Shown in pieces: positions 6,334 through 7,944 of a stretch of 7,944 nucleotides of DNA (positions are counted from its first letter, which is position 1; every line of letters begins with the position of its first letter). Location of the stretch: the NCBI GenBank assembly GCA_013042255.1, contig JABDQK010000186.1, positions 1 through 7,944 of the forward strand, in the 5' to 3' direction. The DNA is from Flavobacteriaceae bacterium. Its GTDB lineage: Bacteria; Bacteroidota; Bacteroidia; Flavobacteriales; Flavobacteriaceae. Both the position numbers and the translations under genes were made by a program. Below the pieces are notes generated by a model. The model searched no databases and had not been told where the DNA came from. It was given only the letters and a program-made list of their open reading frames with translations.

Positions 6334-6408
6334 GGAGTGTTAGCTCAGTTGGTTTAGAGCACCGCCTTGACAGGGCGGGGGTCGTTGGTTCGAATCCAAT
6401 ACACTCCA
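6334..6408 (+). tRNA. tRNA-Val, anticodon GAC
   Basis: A complete 75-nt cloverleaf: acceptor stem GGAGTGT/ACACTCC (6334-6340 with 6401-6407, all Watson-Crick), D stem GCTC/GAGC (6343-6346 with 6357-6360), anticodon stem CCGCC/GGCGG (6362-6366 with 6374-6378) and T stem GTTGG/CCAAT with one G-U pair around TTCGAAT. The loop TTGACAG places GAC at 34-36, a valine anticodon reading GUC and GUU. The discriminator is A6408 and CCA is not encoded. The 121 nt between the transporter stop and this tRNA show no convincing terminator and only a weak promoter candidate (TATTG near 6296-6300). Confidence 0.96.
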
Positions 6409-6418
6409 CATCACTCAG

Positions 6419-6447
6419 AAAATCCACACCGAAAGGTGTGGATTTTT
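6419..6447 (+). terminator. Intrinsic terminator of tRNA-Val(GAC)
   Basis: A perfect 12-bp stem (6419-6430 with 6435-6446) closed by a GAAA tetraloop, with its T run ending at 6447. It begins 11 nt after the tRNA, exactly as at the first tRNA-Val. The inner stem differs from the first terminator (CCACACC against CCACGCG) but is fully paired in both. Confidence 0.9.
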
Positions 6448-6500
6448 GCATTTCTCATTCAAGCCGAGCTGGCTCGAGCTTGGTGCGAGATGCAAAAATA

Positions 6501-6524
6501 ACTGCGCCATGGGCGCAGGATTTT
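6501..6524 (+). terminator. Terminator-like hairpin, array 2 copy 1
   Basis: CTGCGCC (6502-6508) pairs with GGCGCAG (6512-6518) around a three-base loop ATG, preceded by an A run and followed by GATTTT. Probably a duplicate of the tRNA terminator. Confidence 0.5.
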
Positions 6525-6563
6525 CTAATTGCATCAGTGGACTGCCTTTGGATCACGAGCGTT

Positions 6564-6579
6564 CCTGCCGTTAGGCAGG
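6564..6579. repeat. Small inserted palindrome in array 2 copy 1
   Basis: CCTGCC-GTTA-GGCAGG. It interrupts the GGATCACGA...GAGTAATCC block, which is uninterrupted in array 1 (1540-1564). About 18-20 nt look inserted between GAGCG and AAGCGAG. Confidence 0.6.
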
Positions 6580-6638
6580 CGAAGCGAGTAATCCTTTCCC
6601 AAAGGTAATTTGAGATTTTGGTTCCAAATGCAAAAATA

Positions 6639-6664
6639 ACTGCGCCATGGGCGCAGGATTTTTT
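6639..6664 (+). terminator. Terminator-like hairpin, array 2 copy 2
   Basis: Identical to the hairpin 138 nt upstream (stem 6640-6646 with 6650-6656), but with a longer T run, GATTTTTT, making it the better terminator of the two. Confidence 0.5.
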
Positions 6665-6665
6665 A

Positions 6666-6682
6666 TCCCGCCTAAGGCGGGA
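6666..6682. repeat. REP-like palindrome in array 2, same as at 1637-1653
   Basis: TCCCGCC-TAA-GGCGGGA again, inside 29 nt (6664-6692) identical to 1635-1663. It sits between the hairpin T run and the GCA block, the same place as in array 1, and is absent from the neighbouring copy (6521-6533). Confidence 0.75.
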
Positions 6683-6708
6683 CAGGATTGCAGCCGTGGA
6701 TTGAGTTT

Positions 6709-6735
6709 GGATCATCGCAAGAATTGCGATAATCC
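6709..6735. repeat. Long hairpin in array 2 copy 2
   Basis: GGAT (6709-6712) pairs with ATCC (6732-6735), and ATCGCAA (6714-6720) pairs with TTGCGAT (6724-6730), with one C-A mismatch between them and a GAA loop. The flanks are the conserved GGATCA/ATCC borders of the repeat; the interior is new. Confidence 0.55.
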
Positions 6736-6740
6736 ACAGA

Positions 6741-6758
6741 GCCTGCCGGCAAGCAGGC
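6741..6758. repeat. Small palindrome in array 2 copy 2
   Basis: GCCTGC (6741-6746) pairs with GCAGGC (6753-6758), followed by GGCGTGAGTAATC, the conserved end of the repeat block. It resembles the CCTGCC palindrome at 6564-6579. Confidence 0.5.
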
Positions 6759-6873
6759 GGCGTGAGTAATCTAAAAATTTGGAAAGGTTTACTATCCTGC
6801 TTTTATCGGCAGAATTTCGCAGCAAAAGCACCGATCGGATTCATCCCCATTTCTCAGTGGCTTCTTGCCTGGA

Positions 6874-6887
6874 GTAACCCAGGTTAC
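6874..6887. promoter_or_regulatory. Inverted repeat upstream of the thioredoxin promoter
   Basis: GTAACC-CA-GGTTAC, 22 nt before the -7 element of the thioredoxin gene; an overlapping alternative pairing is CCTGG (6868-6872) with CCAGG (6879-6883). It could be an operator, but no regulator is known from this window. Confidence 0.25.
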
Positions 6888-6909
6888 AGGACAGCAGATA
6901 TGATAGCGG

Positions 6910-6917
6910 TACCTTTG
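6910..6917 (+). promoter_or_regulatory. Probable -7 promoter element for the thioredoxin gene
   Basis: TACCTTTG matches TAnnTTTG exactly and lies 28 nt before the ATG at 6946. A -33 TTG is not evident at the usual distance. The short leader has no strong Shine-Dalgarno sequence, as is common in Bacteroidota. Confidence 0.55.
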
Positions 6918-6945
6918 ACCGATCAATTAATAAAGAATTATACAT

Positions 6946-7308
6946 ATGGCAACAATAAAGCTCTCTACGGAGCAATTCAAAAAAGAAATTTTCGACTATA
7001 CCAAGGAAAAGGTCTGGACCTACAAAGGTGACAAACCTGCTATCATTGACTTCTACGCAGACTGGTGTGGCCCCTGTAAGATGGTGGCCCCAATCTTGGA
7101 ACAACTCAGTGAAGAACACCCGGAGATGATTATCTATAAGGTGGATACCGAAGTAGAACGGGAACTATCTGCTGTTTTCCAAATACGCAGTATTCCAAGC
7201 ATGCTCTTCATCCCTATGGAAAAACAGCCGATGATGCAGGCGGGAGCATTACCCAAACATGTGATTAAGGAGGTAATACAAAAGGAATTGTTGAACCCTG
7301 TGTCATAG
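6946..7308 (+). CDS. trxA: Thioredoxin
   Basis: Cytoplasmic thiol-disulfide reductant for target proteins, recycled by thioredoxin reductase. The 120-residue protein is a single thioredoxin fold. It has the buried PAIIDFYADW strand (31-40), the active site WCGPCK (40-45, redox pair Cys41/Cys44), the KVDTE segment (65-69) and the cis-proline loop RSIPSML (81-87, Pro84). The end, GALPKHVIKEVI (100-111), keeps the Gly of the last strand and helix. No signal peptide or lipobox is seen, so it is not a periplasmic TlpA-type protein. About ten extra N-terminal residues relative to E. coli TrxA are common in Flavobacteriia. The gene stands alone with its own promoter candidate and converges on murF. 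trxA is used as the family name; genomes of this group often carry several thioredoxins. Confidence 0.92.
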   Translation: MATIKLSTEQFKKEIFDYTKEKVWTYKGDKPAIIDFYADWCGPCKMVAPILEQLSEEHPEMIIYKVDTEVERELSAVFQIRSIPSMLFIPMEKQPMMQAGALPKHVIKEVIQKELLNPVS

Positions 7309-7333
7309 AACCCCAGAAAACTTTGACTTGAGA

Positions 7334-7447
7334 ATGCAGTTGTATAGGGACCCTTTTTACATGTTAGGTGAAGATGTTCGATATTTTCCGGCAAGCGGTA
7401 ACTATATTAATACCGTGAAAGCGTCTGGAAACATAAGATCGGCTTAG
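7334..7447 (+). CDS. Possible 37-residue ORF between thioredoxin and murF, unrecognised
   Basis: An ATG at 7334 opens 37 codons to TAG 7445-7447, overlapping the murF stop on the other strand by four bases; the frame is open from 7295. A second ATG lies at 7361 with AGGGA nine bases upstream. There is no clear promoter and no motif I know; the composition is not repetitive and includes several aromatic residues (the start reads Met-Gln-Leu-Tyr-Arg-Asp-Pro-Phe-Tyr). It may be chance in a convergent spacer. No clear terminator for either neighbouring gene is visible here. Confidence 0.18.
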   Translation: MQLYRDPFYMLGEDVRYFPASGNYINTVKASGNIRSA

Positions 7448-7944
7448 ATCAAATCCAACACCCGTTCCAATGCCATTCCCCTGGACCCTTTAATCAAAAT
7501 AGCCCCATTTTTCAGGGGGTGTTCTCTTAAAAAGGTTGAAAAATCCTCATAGGATCTGAAGGTTTTTCCCTTGCTATGTGTGCCGGAAAAATTTTCTCCG
7601 ACAAAATATCTGTTTTCAAAGGACAAACGTTCTGCCAGATTCGCAACAGCCTGATGTTCACGCGCGGCATCATCTCCAAGTTCAAACATATCTCCCAGGA
7701 GCACAGTTTTTGGCCTTGGAGTTGTTTTGTCAAAGGCCTCAAGTGCGGCTTCCATACTGGTTGGATTAGCATTGTAGGCATCGAGGTAGATCACAAGGCC
7801 GTTTTTCTTTATAATTTGAGAACGGTTATTCTCAGGCTGATAAGCTTCTATGCCCTTTTTAATTTTCGTCAGGGGGATCTTAAAATACAAACCGATAAGA
7901 ATCGCTATGGCAGCGTTTGGAAAATTGTAGGCCCCAGGTAACTT
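7444..7944 (-). CDS. murF: UDP-N-acetylmuramoyl-tripeptide--D-alanyl-D-alanine ligase, C-terminal part (partial)
   Basis: Cytoplasmic ATP-dependent ligase that adds D-Ala-D-Ala to UDP-MurNAc-tripeptide, the last soluble step of peptidoglycan precursor synthesis. The frame is open to the window edge, so 166 C-terminal residues are seen of roughly 420-450; a TTG at 7888-7890 is internal, not the start. The fragment opens with LPGAYNFPNAAIAI (residues 2-15), the central-to-C-terminal junction of Mur ligases. It continues with LDAYNANPTSM (54-64, usually D-C/A-YNANPxSM), LLGDMFELG in the C-terminal domain, and ends with KGSRGMALERVL, like the KGSRxMxLE end of MurF. In Flavobacteriia murF is often near gldJ, but that part is outside the window. 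It converges with the thioredoxin gene 135 nt away. Nothing is missing in the visible part. Confidence 0.93.
   Translation of the reverse strand, partial: KLPGAYNFPNAAIAILIGLYFKIPLTKIKKGIEAYQPENNRSQIIKKNGLVIYLDAYNANPTSMEAALEAFDKTTPRPKTVLLGDMFELGDDAAREHQAVANLAERLSFENRYFVGENFSGTHSKGKTFRSYEDFSTFLREHPLKNGAILIKGSRGMALERVLDLI

Larger units (their letters stand above)
6448..6780. repeat. Second repeat and palindrome array, behind tRNA-Val(GAC)
   Basis: This gene-free stretch repeats the plan of the first array. A 35-nt block is identical at 6490-6524 and 6628-6662 (offset 138) and holds the hairpin CTGCGCC-ATG-GGCGCAG plus GATTTT. Each copy leads into a GCAT or GCAG block and a GGATCA-to-GAGTAATC block (6531-6594 and 6690-6771). 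The sequence directly after the tRNA terminator (GCATTTCTCATTCAAGCCGAG) is a diverged version of the same tail, so the tRNA terminator is effectively the first unit. Three further small palindromes interrupt the copies. The minus-strand open frame across 6455-6715 is a by-product of these repeats. From 6781 to 6900 I see no gene. Confidence 0.82.

Noticed and set aside
1392..6427. Integrated element with attL/attR formed by the tRNA 3'-end direct repeats
   Set aside because: The 22-nt repeats at the tRNA ends look like att sites at first, but there is no integrase, phage or conjugation gene between them, and the enclosed genes are two metabolic/transport genes. Kept only as a synteny question.
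6455..6715. 86-codon minus-strand open frame
   Set aside because: It runs through the two copies of the hairpin repeat and its inserts; the same peptide segment recurs because the DNA repeats. No protein family features.
6762..7031. 89-codon frame overlapping the thioredoxin start
   Set aside because: Out of frame with the clear thioredoxin gene and without family features.
7888..7890. TTG as the start of a short complete minus-strand gene
   Set aside because: The frame continues upstream to the window edge with conserved MurF sequence (Leu-Pro-Gly-Ala-Tyr-Asn), so this is an internal leucine codon.
7576..7941. 121-codon plus-strand frame opposite murF
   Set aside because: Antisense shadow of the well-conserved murF coding region.

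Overview
The window looks like chromosomal DNA from a member of the Flavobacteriia/Flavobacteriaceae (Bacteroidota). The basis is gene content and style: a folC gene directly behind a reading frame whose end resembles a TonB C-terminus; promoter-like TAnnTTTG elements (the Bacteroidota -7 consensus) before a tRNA and before a thioredoxin gene; mostly weak Shine-Dalgarno sequences; tRNA genes without an encoded CCA; and moderate-to-low GC. The species cannot be named from the sequence alone.

Layout. 1-46: last codons of an upstream gene, probably tonB-like. 50-1261: folC, the folate/dihydrofolate synthase. 1320-1394: tRNA-Val(UAC) with a strong terminator (1405-1435). 1436-1892: no gene, but an array of about 2.7 repeat units (119 nt, or 140 nt with a 21-nt palindromic insert) built from terminator-like hairpins. 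1893-3734: a highly atypical pyruvate-kinase-family protein with an N-terminal extension, an enlarged B region, no C-terminal domain and K+-independence signature residues. 3735-3977: a spacer holding a consensus Shine-Dalgarno sequence and a 28-codon CPxC mini-gene that is out of frame by one base. 3978-6212: a 744-residue SLC12-like cation-chloride cotransporter. 6334-6408: tRNA-Val(GAC) with its terminator (6419-6447). 6448-6780: a second, related repeat/palindrome array. 6946-7308: a thioredoxin. 7444-7944 (minus strand): the C-terminal part of murF, cut by the window edge.

How it fits together. folC, the tRNAs, thioredoxin and murF are ordinary housekeeping genes. The less ordinary part is the middle: a degenerate pyruvate kinase relative and a predicted Na+/K+/Cl- symporter, transcribed in the same direction and bracketed on both sides by a tRNA-Val gene plus a related hairpin array. 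The bracketing suggests a segment that was duplicated or inserted between tRNA-Val loci, but no integrase or transposase is visible. The repeats themselves, which are iterated copies of the tRNA terminator with changing but fully compensated stems and with small REP-like palindromes inserted into them, are the most unusual DNA-level structure here. I see no CRISPR array, prophage, toxin-antitoxin pair or clear defence system.
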